Below, in pieces: positions 7,959-16,652 of a stretch of 64,000 nt of DNA. Every line of letters begins with the position of its first letter. Position 1 is the first letter of the stretch. Source of the DNA: Kribbella soli (GTDB taxonomy: Bacteria > Actinomycetota > Actinomycetes > Propionibacteriales > Kribbellaceae); the NCBI RefSeq assembly GCF_004331345.1, contig NZ_SJJZ01000001.1, forward strand, positions 2,480,001-2,544,000. The letters run 5' to 3'. The position numbers and the translations under genes were made by a program. The notes beneath the pieces were generated by a model. That model saw nothing but the letters and a program-made list of their open reading frames with translations, ran no database searches and had not been told where the DNA came from.

Positions 7959-9563
7959 TCAGTTACCGCCGGTGCCGGTCTCGCTCGGGTCGTACGCGCA
8001 GGCGTCGTTCAGGTTCTCCGCGGCGCCCGGAGCGGTGGTCGTCTTCGACGGAGTGGTCGGCCGCTTCGTGGAGCCGGAGGTCGGCGCCTTGGTCGGGCTC
8101 TTGGTCGGCTTCACCGTCGGCGTGGACGCGGCCGGGGCGGTCTTCGGGGCGATCGCCTTCTGGATGATCTCCTGCATCGCCGTGTAGTCCGGGTTCTTGC
8201 CGGTCGGGAAGTTCTTGTTCTTGTCCAGGTCGATGTTGGTGACCTTCGCGTTCTTCACCTTCAGCCCGAGCTGGATGAAGGCCTGCAGGATGTCCTGCGG
8301 GATGTCGGTGCGCAGCAGCTGCTTCCCGGCCTTGGCGATCTGCTGGTACGACGTCACGAGCGCCTGCGGGTTCGCGCTGTTCACCAGCGCGTGGATCGTG
8401 CACCGCTGCCGCTCCTGCCGGGACGGGTCGCTCAGGCCGAAGCGGCCGCGGGCGAACCAGAGCGCGTGGTAGCCGTCGAGCTTCTGGTTCGGACCCGGCT
8501 CGATGTACCCACTCGGCTTCTTCTCGGTGTTCGACCCGGGGCCGGCGCCGTAGTCGCCGCCGATCGGCACCCGGTAGTTGACGTTCACGGTGATGCCGCC
8601 GAGCGCGTCGATGATCTGCCGGAACCCGGCCAGGTTGACCTGCATGTAGTAGTCGATGTCCAGGCCGAGCGCGGCGCTCGCGGCCAGCTTGACCGCGTCC
8701 GCGCCCTCGTTGTCGGTCTGGCCGAGGATCCCCGGGTGCTGCTTGGGGATGTTCTCGTACATCGCGTCCAGATAGAACTCCGGCTGCTCGACGTTGCCCT
8801 TGCTCGGGTCCCAGAAGCCGTCCGGGTACACCTTGTGCAGCGGCGAGTCCTCCGGGAACGGCATCCGCATCCAGTTCCGGCTGAGCGAGATCAGCGCGGT
8901 GTCACCGGTCTTGGTGTCGATGCTCGCCACGATCACCGTGTCGGTGCGCGTGCCGGTCCGGCCGACGCCGTCGTCCGCGCCGAGCAGCAGCAGGTTCAGC
9001 CGCGGGGTGTTCGCCCACGGGTCCTTCGCGTTGCTGACCTTCGGCCGGGTCGCGCTCTTCGAGTTCCCCTCGGACTGGAACACGCTGCCGATCAGGTCGC
9101 GCTGCGCCATCACGGTCTGCGCCGCGACGGTCGTCGGTACGGCGATCGCGAAGCAGAGCAACCCGACGAACATCGAGCCGGCCAGCCGGCCGGTGTAGGT
9201 CATGCTGACCGGGCGGAGCAGCTTGTGCGACGCGACCACGGTCCAGATCCAGCCGACCCCGAGCAGTACGACGGCGCCGGTCGCGATCAGCAGCTGTCGC
9301 GGGGAGACGAGCAGGGCGAGCACCGAGTCGCGGTGGGTGAGACCGACGTACGCGGCGATCAGCAGCAGGCCGACGCTGATCGTCAGGATGAACGCGCCGA
9401 GCTTCTTCCGGCCGCCCATCAGCAACCCCGTGCCGGGGACCAGAGCGCTGAGCAGCGTCAGGCTGATCGCCTTCGACGCCGTCCGGGCACGGTGCGTTCG
9501 AGCACGGGACCGGGTGGCACGCGGTGCGGCCCTCCGACCGGCTGCGCGAGTACTCCGCGACAT
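7959..9563 (-). CDS. LytR-CpsA-Psr (LCP) family cell-wall ligase
   Basis: 534 residues. About four hydrophobic segments occupy residues 30-135, more than the single anchor of simple LCP proteins. The LCP domain follows: LNLLLLGADDGVGRTGTRTDTVIVASI, then SLSRNWM, DYYMQVNLAGFRQIIDALGG and ARGRFGLSDPSRQERQR, with the conserved Asp and Arg residues that bind the polyprenyl diphosphate and metal. A Thr/Pro/Lys-rich tail (about 480-520) is low complexity. These enzymes attach secondary wall polymers to peptidoglycan at the outer membrane face. Confidence 0.9.
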   Translation of the reverse strand: MSRSTRAAGRRAAPRATRSRARTHRARTASKAISLTLLSALVPGTGLLMGGRKKLGAFILTISVGLLLIAAYVGLTHRDSVLALLVSPRQLLIATGAVVLLGVGWIWTVVASHKLLRPVSMTYTGRLAGSMFVGLLCFAIAVPTTVAAQTVMAQRDLIGSVFQSEGNSKSATRPKVSNAKDPWANTPRLNLLLLGADDGVGRTGTRTDTVIVASIDTKTGDTALISLSRNWMRMPFPEDSPLHKVYPDGFWDPSKGNVEQPEFYLDAMYENIPKQHPGILGQTDNEGADAVKLAASAALGLDIDYYMQVNLAGFRQIIDALGGITVNVNYRVPIGGDYGAGPGSNTEKKPSGYIEPGPNQKLDGYHALWFARGRFGLSDPSRQERQRCTIHALVNSANPQALVTSYQQIAKAGKQLLRTDIPQDILQAFIQLGLKVKNAKVTNIDLDKNKNFPTGKNPDYTAMQEIIQKAIAPKTAPAASTPTVKPTKSPTKAPTSGSTKRPTTPSKTTTAPGAAENLNDACAYDPSETGTGGN

Positions 9564-9664
9564 GGCTCCGTTCCCTGATCGACGACGTCACGACCCTTCC
9601 GTCGGCCGCGCGAGGCGGCCCACGGTACTTCAGACGCCCACGACACCCGGTTGGTTGACGTGAT

Positions 9665-9693
9665 GCTGGCGACCCCCGTCGATGCTCGCCAGC
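9665..9693. promoter_or_regulatory. Inverted repeat in the LCP upstream region
   Basis: GCTGGCGA (9665-9672) and TCGCCAGC (9686-9693) form perfect 8-bp arms with a 13-base spacer, about 100 bp upstream of the LCP start. The rest of the 266-bp region between the LCP gene and the tRNA shows nothing else recognisable. Confidence 0.25.
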
Positions 9694-9829
9694 GTACAGG
9701 GGCTCCGGGCTACTACCGCAACGTGCCGTGTCAGCGACCGAGCGTGCCCGGCGACCCACTTTGCTCACGGACCGGTCGAGCGGATACTCTTGGCCGTCGT
9801 CGTGTCCGCTCCTCGAGTGGACCGTCGGA

Positions 9830-9919
9830 GGAGGCGTCGCCTAGTCCGGTCGATGGCGCCCGCCTGCTAAGCGGGTTGAGGGTAATCCCCTCTCGCGGGT
9901 TCAAATCCCGCCGCCTCCG
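9830..9919 (+). tRNA. tRNA-Ser (anticodon GCT)
   Basis: A 90-nt class II tRNA. Acceptor stem GGAGGCG (9830-9836) pairs with CGCCTCC (9912-9918), discriminator G. The anticodon stem CCCGC/GCGGG encloses the loop CTGCTAA, giving anticodon GCT that reads AGC/AGU serine codons. A long variable arm (TTGAGGGTAATCCCCTCT region) and a T-arm GCGGGTTCAAATCCCGC are present. CCA is not encoded. Confidence 0.95.
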
Positions 9920-9924
9920 CTCTT

Positions 9925-9963
9925 GGAGCTCCCTGTCTGCGAAAGCGCAGACCAGGGAGCTCC
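9925..9963. terminator. Strong hairpin after tRNA-Ser
   Basis: GGAGCTCCCTG plus TCTGCG pairs with its complement across a 4-base loop, interrupted by a single bulged base. No T-run follows, so it is either an intrinsic-like actinobacterial terminator or a processing stem. It also lies 8 bp downstream of the convergent LLM oxidoreductase stop. Confidence 0.65.
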
Positions 9964-9970
9964 GGCCGTT

Positions 9971-10870
9971 TCACTGGGTGAGTTGTTGTTTTGCCTCGGC
10001 GATGCGTTCTATCGAGCGTGGGGTCATGGGTTCGGGGGAGATGATCAGGTGGTTGACGCCTAGTTTCTGGTAGGCCGCTGATACCTCGGGGAGGTCCTGG
10101 ACCGGGATTGCCTGCGGGCTGGGGTCGGCGACGGATTGGTCTGGGTCGCGGACGATGATGCCTGCTGTCCGGGCTACTGCTTCTGGGGGGCGGTTGGCGG
10201 TTTCCAGGGCCTGGCGGAGGGTTTCCAGGCGCTCCTCGACCTGCAGATTCGGGGCGCCGTACCAAGCCGTGTTCCAGGCGTCGGCCCACTGGGCGATCAG
10301 TTGCATCATGCGGGGGCGGTGGCCGGCCACGAGGATCGGGATCTGGCGGAGTGGAGCCGGGTCCAGGTTGGCTTCGTGGACCTTGTAGTACTTGCCTTCG
10401 TAGGTGACCGTTTCGCCACGGATCAGGCGGGCTACGATCTCCAGCCATTCTGTGAAGCGGCCGACGCGGTGGTCGGTGGGTAGGCCGAACGCCTCGTACT
10501 CGGGGTCGTGCCAGCCGGCGCCGACGCCGAGGGTCAGGCGGCCGCCGGAGACCTCGTCGAGGGTCGCGGCCATCTTCGCGGTCAGACCGGGATCGCGGAA
10601 CGACGCGCAGAGCACCATGTTGCCGAGCTCGACCCGGGACGTGACCGCGGCGACCGCGCTCAGCAGGGTCCAGCTGTCGTGCATGCCGAAGACCTGCCCC
10701 TCCGGATCCCGGTAGAGGAAGTGGTCCGCGAGCCAGACCGAGTCCAGCCCGCTCTGGTCGGCCGCCTCAGCGACCGCCCGCACGTCCTTCCAGCCGGCCA
10801 TCCCGCCATCGGGTCCGTCCCCGGCGCCGAGCGGAAGCATCACACCGATCTTCATGTCCACGGTTCGCAT
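9971..10870 (-). CDS. LLM-class F420-dependent oxidoreductase
   Basis: 299 residues (or 294 from the internal ATG at 10855, giving MKIGVMLPLG). Luciferase-like TIM-barrel features: AEAADQSGLDSVWLADHFLYRD, VSGGRLTLGVGAGWHDPEYEAFGLP and GKYYKVHEANLDPAPLRQIPILVAG. This pattern is typical of F420-using oxidoreductases of actinomycetes. Substrate unknown. The window also encodes an F420-reducing glucose-6-phosphate dehydrogenase near 33.1 kb. Confidence 0.8.
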   Translation of the reverse strand: MRTVDMKIGVMLPLGAGDGPDGGMAGWKDVRAVAEAADQSGLDSVWLADHFLYRDPEGQVFGMHDSWTLLSAVAAVTSRVELGNMVLCASFRDPGLTAKMAATLDEVSGGRLTLGVGAGWHDPEYEAFGLPTDHRVGRFTEWLEIVARLIRGETVTYEGKYYKVHEANLDPAPLRQIPILVAGHRPRMMQLIAQWADAWNTAWYGAPNLQVEERLETLRQALETANRPPEAVARTAGIIVRDPDQSVADPSPQAIPVQDLPEVSAAYQKLGVNHLIISPEPMTPRSIERIAEAKQQLTQ

Positions 10871-10890
10871 GCGGTCAACGTACGTGGATC

Positions 10891-11556
10891 ATGGGCGCTA
10901 TGAGGAGGCCGTACCCGGATCGGGCGGCCGCGGGCCGCGTGCTGGCCGACGAGCTCGGATCGGTCGGCGGTTCCGTACTGGTCCTCGGGCTGGCGCGGGG
11001 CGGCGTACCCGTCGCGGCTCCGGTCGCGGAGGTCCTGGACGCGGAGCTCGACGTACTGATCGTGCGCAAGCTCGGGCTGCCCGGTCAGCCGGAGCTGGCG
11101 ATGGGCGCGATCGCCGGCGTCGGCGACGAGTTGCACGTGGTCCGCAACGAGCCGATCGCGGCGGAGGTCGACGCGGAGACGCTGGAGGCCGTACGCCGGC
11201 AGGAGGTCCGGGAGCTGCGCCGGCGCGAGCAGGCGTACCGCGGCGACCGGCCGCCGATCGACGTCCGGGATCGCGTGGTGATCCTGATCGACGACGGCCT
11301 CGCGACCGGCGCGACGATGCGGGCCGCGGTAGAAGCAGTACGACGCCATCGCCCGGCGCGCGTCGTCGTCGCCGTACCCGTCGGTGGCATCGAGAGCTGC
11401 CGGCGGCTGTCGCGGGTCGCGGATCAGGTGGTGTGCGCGTGGATCCCGCAGTACTTCACCGCGGTCGGGCAGGCGTACCGGGACTTCTCACCGGTGAGTG
11501 ACGACGCGGTACGGCGGGTGCTCGCGGAAAGCACAGCGCGGCGCCCCGGCGGATGA
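10891..11556 (+). CDS. Phosphoribosyltransferase-domain protein
   Basis: 221 residues. The PRPP-binding signature VVILIDDGLATGATMRAAVEA (about residues 130-150) is intact, with an N-terminal LARGGVPVAAPVAEVLDAELDVLIVRKLG. This stand-alone type resembles the PRTases that in mycobacteria neighbour stress genes; it is not a clear match to hpt, apt or upp, so substrate is open. A nearby ATG at 10900 is an alternative start. Confidence 0.75.
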   Translation: MGAMRRPYPDRAAAGRVLADELGSVGGSVLVLGLARGGVPVAAPVAEVLDAELDVLIVRKLGLPGQPELAMGAIAGVGDELHVVRNEPIAAEVDAETLEAVRRQEVRELRRREQAYRGDRPPIDVRDRVVILIDDGLATGATMRAAVEAVRRHRPARVVVAVPVGGIESCRRLSRVADQVVCAWIPQYFTAVGQAYRDFSPVSDDAVRRVLAESTARRPGG

Positions 11557-11578
11557 TCCAGGGCACCGCGCTGTTGGT

Positions 11579-11608
11579 CCGGCCGCCGGCTTCCGAATCG
11601 GCGGCCGG
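11579..11608. terminator. Bidirectional hairpin between PRTase and pckG
   Basis: CCGGCCGCCG and CGGCGGCCGG, perfect 10-bp arms with a 10-base loop, in the 58-bp gap between two convergent genes and 7 bp from the pckG stop. Confidence 0.7.
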
Positions 11609-11614
11609 CGTTCG

Positions 11615-13492
11615 TCAGGCCAGCCGGGCCTTCAGGTGGTCGAGCTCGACCTTGAGCTCGGTCGGGACAGTGTCGCCGAGCTTCGCGAACCACTCCTCGA
11701 TCAGCGGGATCTCGGCCTTCCACTCCTCGACGTCGACGTCGAGCGCGATCTCGAGGTCGTGCGCGGTCATGTCCAGACCGCTGACGTCGAGCGCGTCCGC
11801 GGCCGGCACCCGGCCGATCGGGGTCTCGACCGCGTCCGCCTGACCCTCGATCCGCTCGATGACCCACTTCAGCACGCGGCTGTTCTCACCGAAGCCCGGC
11901 CAGACGAACTTGCCGGCCTCGTCCTTGCGGAACCAGTTCACGTAGAAGATCTTCGGCAGCTGCGCCGCGTCGTGCTGCTTGCCGACGGTCAGCCAGTGGT
12001 CGAAGTACTGGCCAGCGTCGTAGCCGAGGAACGGCAGCATCGCCATCGGGTCCCGCCGTACGACGCCCACCTGGCCGACCGCCGCGGCGGTGGTCTCCGA
12101 GGACAGCGTCGCGCCCATGAAGACGCCGTGCGCCCAGTCGCGGGACTCGGTCACCAGCGGGACCGTGCTGGCGCGGCGGCCGCCGAAGATGATCGCGGAG
12201 ATCGGTACGCCGTTCGGGTCGTCGTACTCGTCGGCGATGATCGGGCACTGCTTGATCGGCGTGCAGAACCGGCTGTTCGGGTGGCTGGACAGCTCGCCGG
12301 AGTCCGGCGTCCACTCACGGCCCTTCCAGTCGGTCAGGTGGTCCGGCGGGGTCGGCGAGTAGCCCTCCCACCAGACGTCACCGTCATCGGTGAGCGCGAC
12401 GTTGGTGAAGACCGAGTTGCCCTTCTCGATCGTGCGCATCGCGTTCGGGTTGGTCTTCCAGCCGGTGCCGGGGGCCACGCCGAACAGGCCGAACTCCGGG
12501 TTCACGGCGTACAGCCGGCCGTCCTTCCCGAAGCGCATCCAGGCAATGTCGTCGCCCAGCGTCTCGACCTCCCACCCCTCCAGAGTCGGGTCGAGCATCG
12601 CCAGGTTCGTCTTGCCGCATGCGCTCGGGAAGGCGGCCGCGATGTAGTGCACCTGCTTCTCCGGCGAGATCAGCTTCAGGATCAGCATGTGCTCGGCGAG
12701 CCAGCCCTCGTCGCGAGCCATCGCCGACGCGATCCGCAGCGAGTAGCACTTCTTGCCGAGCAGCGAGTTACCGCCGTACCCGGAGCCGTAGGACCAGATC
12801 GCCCGCTCCTCGGGGAACTGGACGATGTACTTCTCGTCGTTGCACGGCCACGGCACGTCCTGCTGGCCGGGCGCGAGCGGCGCGCCGACCGAGTGCAGGC
12901 AGGGGACGTACGACGCGTCGGTGCCGAGCTTCTCGAGGACGTCGGCGCCGCTGCGGCACATGATCCGCATCGACGCGACGACGTACGCCGAGTCGGTGAT
13001 CTCGACGCCGAACATCGGCTTGTCCGCCGTCAGCGGGCCCATGCAGAACGGGACGACGTACATCGTCCGGCCGCGCATCGAGCCGCGGTACAGCTCCGTC
13101 AGCGTCGCCTTCATCTCGGCCGGGGCGACCCAGTTGTTGGTCGGACCCGCGTCCTTCTCGTCGACCGAGCAGATGAACGTGCGCTGCTCGACCCGGGCGA
13201 CGTCCGACGGGTCGGTGCGGACCCAGAACGAGTTCGGCTTCTTCTCGTCGTTCAGCCGGACCATGGTGCCGGCCGCGATCAGTTCGTCGGTGAGCTTGGC
13301 GTACTCCGCGTCCGAGCCGTCGACCCAGTGGATCCGGTCGGGCTGCGTGAGTGCGGCGACCTCGGCCACCCAGGCCAGCAGGCCGGCGTGGCGGGTCGGT
13401 GCGTCGGTCAGGTCGTACGGCGCCGGGAGGGGGTCCGTTGCGGCTGGCGAGGTGGCGGTATCGGTATGGGTCGGGCTGGCGGTGGTCGTCAT
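11615..13492 (-). CDS. pckG: Phosphoenolpyruvate carboxykinase (GTP)
   Basis: 625 residues from ATG 13492, close to the usual 600-620 of GTP-type enzymes. [12 protein letters not shown] is the kinase-1 P-loop with the hyper-reactive cysteine typical of the GTP class; [11 protein letters not shown] and the [19 protein letters not shown] segment also match. It converts oxaloacetate plus GTP to PEP, the entry to gluconeogenesis. This fits with the glyoxylate/glycerate catabolism encoded further on. Upstream repeats at 13.62-13.66 kb may be regulatory. A longer reading to 13657 is unlikely since it lacks family similarity. Confidence 0.95.
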   Translation of the reverse strand: MTTTASPTHTDTATSPAATDPLPAPYDLTDAPTRHAGLLAWVAEVAALTQPDRIHWVDGSDAEYAKLTDELIAAGTMVRLNDEKKPNSFWVRTDPSDVARVEQRTFICSVDEKDAGPTNNWVAPAEMKATLTELYRGSMRGRTMYVVPFCMGPLTADKPMFGVEITDSAYVVASMRIMCRSGADVLEKLGTDASYVPCLHSVGAPLAPGQQDVPWPCNDEKYIVQFPEERAIWSYGSGYGGNSLLGKKCYSLRIASAMARDEGWLAEHMLILKLISPEKQVHYIAAAFPSACGKTNLAMLDPTLEGWEVETLGDDIAWMRFGKDGRLYAVNPEFGLFGVAPGTGWKTNPNAMRTIEKGNSVFTNVALTDDGDVWWEGYSPTPPDHLTDWKGREWTPDSGELSSHPNSRFCTPIKQCPIIADEYDDPNGVPISAIIFGGRRASTVPLVTESRDWAHGVFMGATLSSETTAAAVGQVGVVRRDPMAMLPFLGYDAGQYFDHWLTVGKQHDAAQLPKIFYVNWFRKDEAGKFVWPGFGENSRVLKWVIERIEGQADAVETPIGRVPAADALDVSGLDMTAHDLEIALDVDVEEWKAEIPLIEEWFAKLGDTVPTELKVELDHLKARLA

Positions 13493-13623
13493 CGGCGGCT
13501 CATTCCCTCTCGGCTGTCGGTCCCGGCGGCCGCGCGACCCCTCGACGCTGAGGGGGTACGGCTCCGGCCGCCGGGGTCTCCGGCGGTTCGATTCAGCTGG
13601 CTGGCGGTGTGATCTCTCGCATA

Positions 13624-13663
13624 CCAGTGCATCCAGTGGGCATATACCAGTGTGCAAGTGGTA
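13624..13663. promoter_or_regulatory. Repeated CCAGTG motifs upstream of pckG
   Basis: CCAGTG occurs at 13624-13629, 13633-13638 and 13647-13652; the last is part of TACCA-N9-TGGTA (13645-13663), an inverted repeat of GntR-like appearance. Location about 130-170 bp upstream of the pckG start suggests regulation of gluconeogenesis; the regulator is unknown. Confidence 0.4.
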
Positions 13664-13764
13664 CTACGGTACGGGATCGGCACAAGTGCTGAGAACCCCT
13701 AGAACGTGAACCCGGTCACAAAGTTTTCGCGACAATCGCTTTCCGGTTCGGCTTGTGAAAATGA

Positions 13765-13795
13765 GAACGGCCCGCGCTGTTCGCGCGGGCCGTTC
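13765..13795 (-). terminator. Terminator of the membrane-protein operon
   Basis: GAACGGCCCGCG and its exact complement form 12-bp arms with a 7-base loop. On the minus strand the stem is followed by TCATTTTCAC, a T-rich tail. It is 20 bp downstream of the stop at 13815. Confidence 0.8.
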
Positions 13796-13814
13796 CAGGA
13801 GATTTTTCGGTGCG

Positions 13815-15044
13815 TCAGCTGGTCTGCCGCCAGATGTCGTTCACGAGCTGCTGGATGACCGCGGCCTCCGCCTGTGGGCCGTAGACCATCGCGCCGACCA
13901 GCCACCACTGCCCGCCGCTCTGGAACGCGCGCGTCATCGTGATCGTGTACGGCGTCGTCGTCGACACCGTCAGCCAGGTCCGCGCGTCCTTCGCGGTCGC
14001 CGGCGCGACGGTCCGGTAGATCTTCGTCCACTGCTGGTCGAACGTCGGCCGGTCGGACAGGCACTTGGCCAGGCTCGCGCACGGATGCAGCGCGAACTGC
14101 GCCTGCATCGCGTTCTTCAGTCCGCCCGGGGCGTAGTCGTTCTTGGTCACGACCCGCCGCAGGATCAGCTGCGACGACTCACCGAGGAAACTCACCTGCG
14201 GCGGCCGCGGCCAGCCGATCGCGAACGGAAGCTCGGCGTTCGCGACGACCTGTACGTCGGCACCGGCCGGGTAGGTCGCGCCGAAGACACCCGGCGATCC
14301 GTCGGACCGCTTGTACGGCGCGGTCGTCACGCGGTTGATCGGCGGGATCAGGACGCTCGACGCGATCGGCTCCGGGCTGACGGCCGGCGGCGGGGCGGCC
14401 TCGGCCGGGTCCTTCTTGACGCTGCCGCCGATCGCGGTGCCGATCGAGTAGGCGATGCTGAACACGATCAGCACGACGACCGCGACGACGGCGTAGATCC
14501 AGGCGCCGATCTTGCGGCGGTACTGCCGAGCGACATCGATCTTCGACTGCGGCTGCTGTTCCTGTACTTGTTCCTGCGGCGTCGCGGTCTGCTCGGGGCG
14601 GTCGACGTACGACGGGATGCTGCCGCGCGACGCGGTGTCGCCGGGCGGGAGGATCGGCGGCGTCGCGCCGTACCCGACGAGCTGGTTGCGGACCGCCTGC
14701 AGCGACTCGTCGTCGTTCCCGAGTACGCCGTCGAGCGGGTCGACCAGGCGCTCGGCGCCGGTCTCGCCGTGGACGAGCTGCGTGATCGCGTACGGGCGGC
14801 CCGAGGTGAAGTTGGCGGCCCAGAGCGGGGTCTCCTGCTGGCCGGGTTCGAGTGCGGCGTCACGGCTCGCCCTGGTGAGGCGGTCGACCACAGTCGGGTT
14901 CTGGGCGCCTTCCTCACTGAGGACGAGCGCGATCACGTCCGTCCCGGTGAACGTGCGGCCGTGCCACAACTCCGCCAGCGGGTGCAGCAGGATCCGCTGA
15001 TCGAACTGGTAGCCCGGGATCTCCGGCGTGCTGTTGGTCATCAC
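13815..15044 (-). CDS. Single-span membrane protein with degenerate kinase-like N-lobe
   Basis: 409 residues. Residues about 10-90 (GYQFDQRILLHPLAELWHGR...SGRPYAITQLV) resemble the N-lobe of Hanks-type Ser/Thr kinases, but the glycine loop is lost and no HRD or DFG region follows. A Q/E-rich stretch and a single transmembrane segment (about 178-200) lead to an extracellular domain of about 190 residues containing two cysteines (HPCASLAKCLS). Its start overlaps the stop of the upstream gene by 4 bp (ATGA), so the two envelope proteins are made together. Function unknown. Confidence 0.6.
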   Translation of the reverse strand: MMTNSTPEIPGYQFDQRILLHPLAELWHGRTFTGTDVIALVLSEEGAQNPTVVDRLTRASRDAALEPGQQETPLWAANFTSGRPYAITQLVHGETGAERLVDPLDGVLGNDDESLQAVRNQLVGYGATPPILPPGDTASRGSIPSYVDRPEQTATPQEQVQEQQPQSKIDVARQYRRKIGAWIYAVVAVVVLIVFSIAYSIGTAIGGSVKKDPAEAAPPPAVSPEPIASSVLIPPINRVTTAPYKRSDGSPGVFGATYPAGADVQVVANAELPFAIGWPRPPQVSFLGESSQLILRRVVTKNDYAPGGLKNAMQAQFALHPCASLAKCLSDRPTFDQQWTKIYRTVAPATAKDARTWLTVSTTTPYTITMTRAFQSGGQWWLVGAMVYGPQAEAAVIQQLVNDIWRQTS

Positions 15045-15634
15045 TGTTTGCTTTCCCAGATCGCCCGATCCGCGAGGGCCAGCGCCGCCTTCTGCGCCGT
15101 GTCCGCGTCCACGGGGTTGGCTTTGTAGTCCACCAGTACGGTGATGTCCGCGCGCTGCACCAGCGTGTGCACACTCCAGGACTCACCGGCCAGTCCGCTG
15201 GCGGTCCGGCCGACCTTGGTCGGGTACGGGCGGTTCTCGTCGTACTTCTTCAACGTCGAGCGGCTGAACGTCCGGTTCGCGACCTGGGACGGCGTGAACG
15301 GCGCGTTCCCCGCGCCCGCGTCCAGCCCGCCGTACGCCGTGATCGTGACGTTCACGCTCGCCGACGTGTACGCCCGCACCTTCGCGCGCGAGCTGGCCGC
15401 CGTGCAGCTGATCGTCGTCGTCCCGCCCTGGGTCATCGTCACCGGACCGGACGATGCCTTGGGCAACAGGTTCGCCACGTCCCCGATCCGCGCGCACAGA
15501 TCCGCCGGCAGCGCCCGCGCCGGCAGGATGTCCTTCGGCGTCACCGGCTCCCCGACCGCGAACCCGACGCCACCCCCGACCAGCGCGGCCACACCACACC
15601 CGATCGCCGTACCCCGCACCAGTCGACTACCCAT
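15041..15634 (-). CDS. Secreted or membrane-anchored protein of unknown function
   Basis: 197 residues from ATG 15634, chosen because it begins a signal-like sequence (MGSRLVRGTAIGCGVAALVGGGVGFAVG). The exported part has two cysteines (DLCARIG, TISCTAASS) and a layout reminiscent of DUF3558-type actinobacterial envelope proteins, an assignment that is only tentative. Translationally coupled to the downstream membrane protein. Confidence 0.55.
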   Translation of the reverse strand: MGSRLVRGTAIGCGVAALVGGGVGFAVGEPVTPKDILPARALPADLCARIGDVANLLPKASSGPVTMTQGGTTTISCTAASSRAKVRAYTSASVNVTITAYGGLDAGAGNAPFTPSQVANRTFSRSTLKKYDENRPYPTKVGRTASGLAGESWSVHTLVQRADITVLVDYKANPVDADTAQKAALALADRAIWESKQ

Positions 15635-15711
15635 GCCCGCGACCTTAACCACGCGAAGGTCCTCCCCGCGCCAACACCCCGCCGCCCGCCGGTGCCTGTG
15701 CACAAGAACCG

Positions 15712-15749
15712 GTGGCTGTGAACAGGAAATAGCCTGTCCACAGCCACCG
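15712..15749. terminator. Hairpin downstream of the helical-protein gene
   Basis: GGTGGCTGTG plus ACAGG pairs with CCTGT plus CCACAGCCACC across a short loop, with one unpaired base. It lies 66 bp after the stop at 15815 and about 80 bp before the next start at 15634, so it separates these two transcription units. Confidence 0.6.
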
Positions 15750-15814
15750 CCGCGCCGGTCACGCCCCGCCGCGGATGTGGCCCGGCGCGCGGCGGACCGG
15801 AGTTGCCTGCTTGG

Positions 15815-16369
15815 TCAGCTGAGGAGGGTTTTCACCGAGCCGCCGGACTCGGTGAGTTTCGTGCCGAGCCCGTTCAGCGCCTCGCCGACCGTCGCGAGAA
15901 TGCCGGAGAGATCCTGCAGGTTCCCGGCCAGGGCCTCGACCTCGGTCGCGACGCCGCCGATCTGGCCGCTTCCGTCGTTCAGCTTCTTCGCCGCGGCGTC
16001 GCCGATCCCGGGGATCTTGTCGAGCTCACCCGCGAGCCCGGCCAGCATCCCGGCCGCGTCGTGCAGCTTGTCCTTCGCCGCGTTCATCGTCCCGGCGCTC
16101 CCGGCCAGCGCCTTCCGCGCGCCGCCCTCGCCGTCGTCCCCGACCAGCGCCCCGGCCGCCTTCGCCGCCTGCTCGCCGGCCTCCGCCAGCCCCGACCCGA
16201 TCGTTTTCAGCAGCTCCGGCAGCTTCCCGATCAGCCCGAGCGCATCGTCCGGCAACCCGCGCACCAGATCCAGCACCTTCTGGAAGTCGTCCGAGTTCTC
16301 CATCACGAACCCGACCGCCTTCTTCACATCCCCCAGATCCCGCCCACCGAGCAAGTCCTCAATACCCAT
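15815..16369 (-). CDS. Helical Ala/Gly/Leu-rich protein of unknown function
   Basis: 184 residues, almost wholly amphipathic helix with repeated D-L-G-A patterns (KVLDLVRGLPDDALGLIGKLPELLKTIGSGLAEAGEQAAKAAG). No signal peptide or membrane span. Apolipophorin-like or phage-tape-measure-like composition can give such patterns; no family could be named. Single gene between two hairpins and tRNA-Arg. Confidence 0.55.
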   Translation of the reverse strand: MGIEDLLGGRDLGDVKKAVGFVMENSDDFQKVLDLVRGLPDDALGLIGKLPELLKTIGSGLAEAGEQAAKAAGALVGDDGEGGARKALAGSAGTMNAAKDKLHDAAGMLAGLAGELDKIPGIGDAAAKKLNDGSGQIGGVATEVEALAGNLQDLSGILATVGEALNGLGTKLTESGGSVKTLLS

Positions 16370-16538
16370 GCGCGGATCGTAGAGCCCACACCTCGCGTCC
16401 CCACGTGCGCCGCACCGAGCCCTCGCCGGACCGCCCCCGGACCTCCGCCGTACCCCCGAATTCGCCCCCGGAGACCTCCCTCCGGAGCCGATTGGCCTCC
16501 ACCCGCCCCCTCCATGTATCGTTACTCGACGTTGTCCA

Positions 16539-16611
16539 GCGCTCGTAGCTCAACGGATAGAGCATCTGACTACGGATCAGAAGGTTGGGGGTTCGAATCC
16601 CTCCGAGCGCG
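16539..16611 (+). tRNA. tRNA-Arg (anticodon ACG)
   Basis: 73 nt. Acceptor GCGCTCG (16539-16545) pairs with CGAGCGC (16604-16610), discriminator G. Anticodon stem TCTGA/TCAGA with loop CTACGGA gives ACG, read as ICG for CGN codons. T-arm GGGGGTTCGAATCCCTC. CCA is not encoded. It marks the left border of the accessory stretch. Confidence 0.95.
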
Positions 16612-16618
16612 CTTCGTG

Positions 16619-16652
16619 AAAGCCCAGGATCAGTCCGCTGACCTGGGCTTTT
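16619..16652 (+). terminator. Intrinsic terminator after tRNA-Arg
   Basis: AAAGCCCAGG with CAG/CTG inner pairs and CCTGGGCTTT, followed by TT. It overlaps the last codons of the convergent nucleotidyltransferase gene (stop at 16630). Confidence 0.75.

Larger units (their letters stand above)
13493..13814. promoter_or_regulatory. 322-bp pckG upstream region
   Basis: No gene is seen. The stretch holds the pckG leader (from 13492 outward), a repeat cluster at 13624-13663 and the terminator of the next gene at 13765-13795. The section 13600-13760 is locally less GC-rich than its surroundings, as expected for a promoter. Confidence 0.5.

Noticed and set aside
7152..9578. 808-codon plus-strand reading frame
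   Set aside because: It is antisense to the lipoprotein and LCP genes, which have clear motifs; its composition (long Arg/Ala/Gly runs) is that of a high-GC shadow frame.
11498..13612. 704-codon plus-strand reading frame over pckG
   Set aside because: Exact antisense of pckG, without recognisable domains.
16539..16652. tRNA-Arg as a phage or ICE attachment site
   Set aside because: No integrase and no duplicated tRNA 3' end found in the window; kept only as an inferred border.
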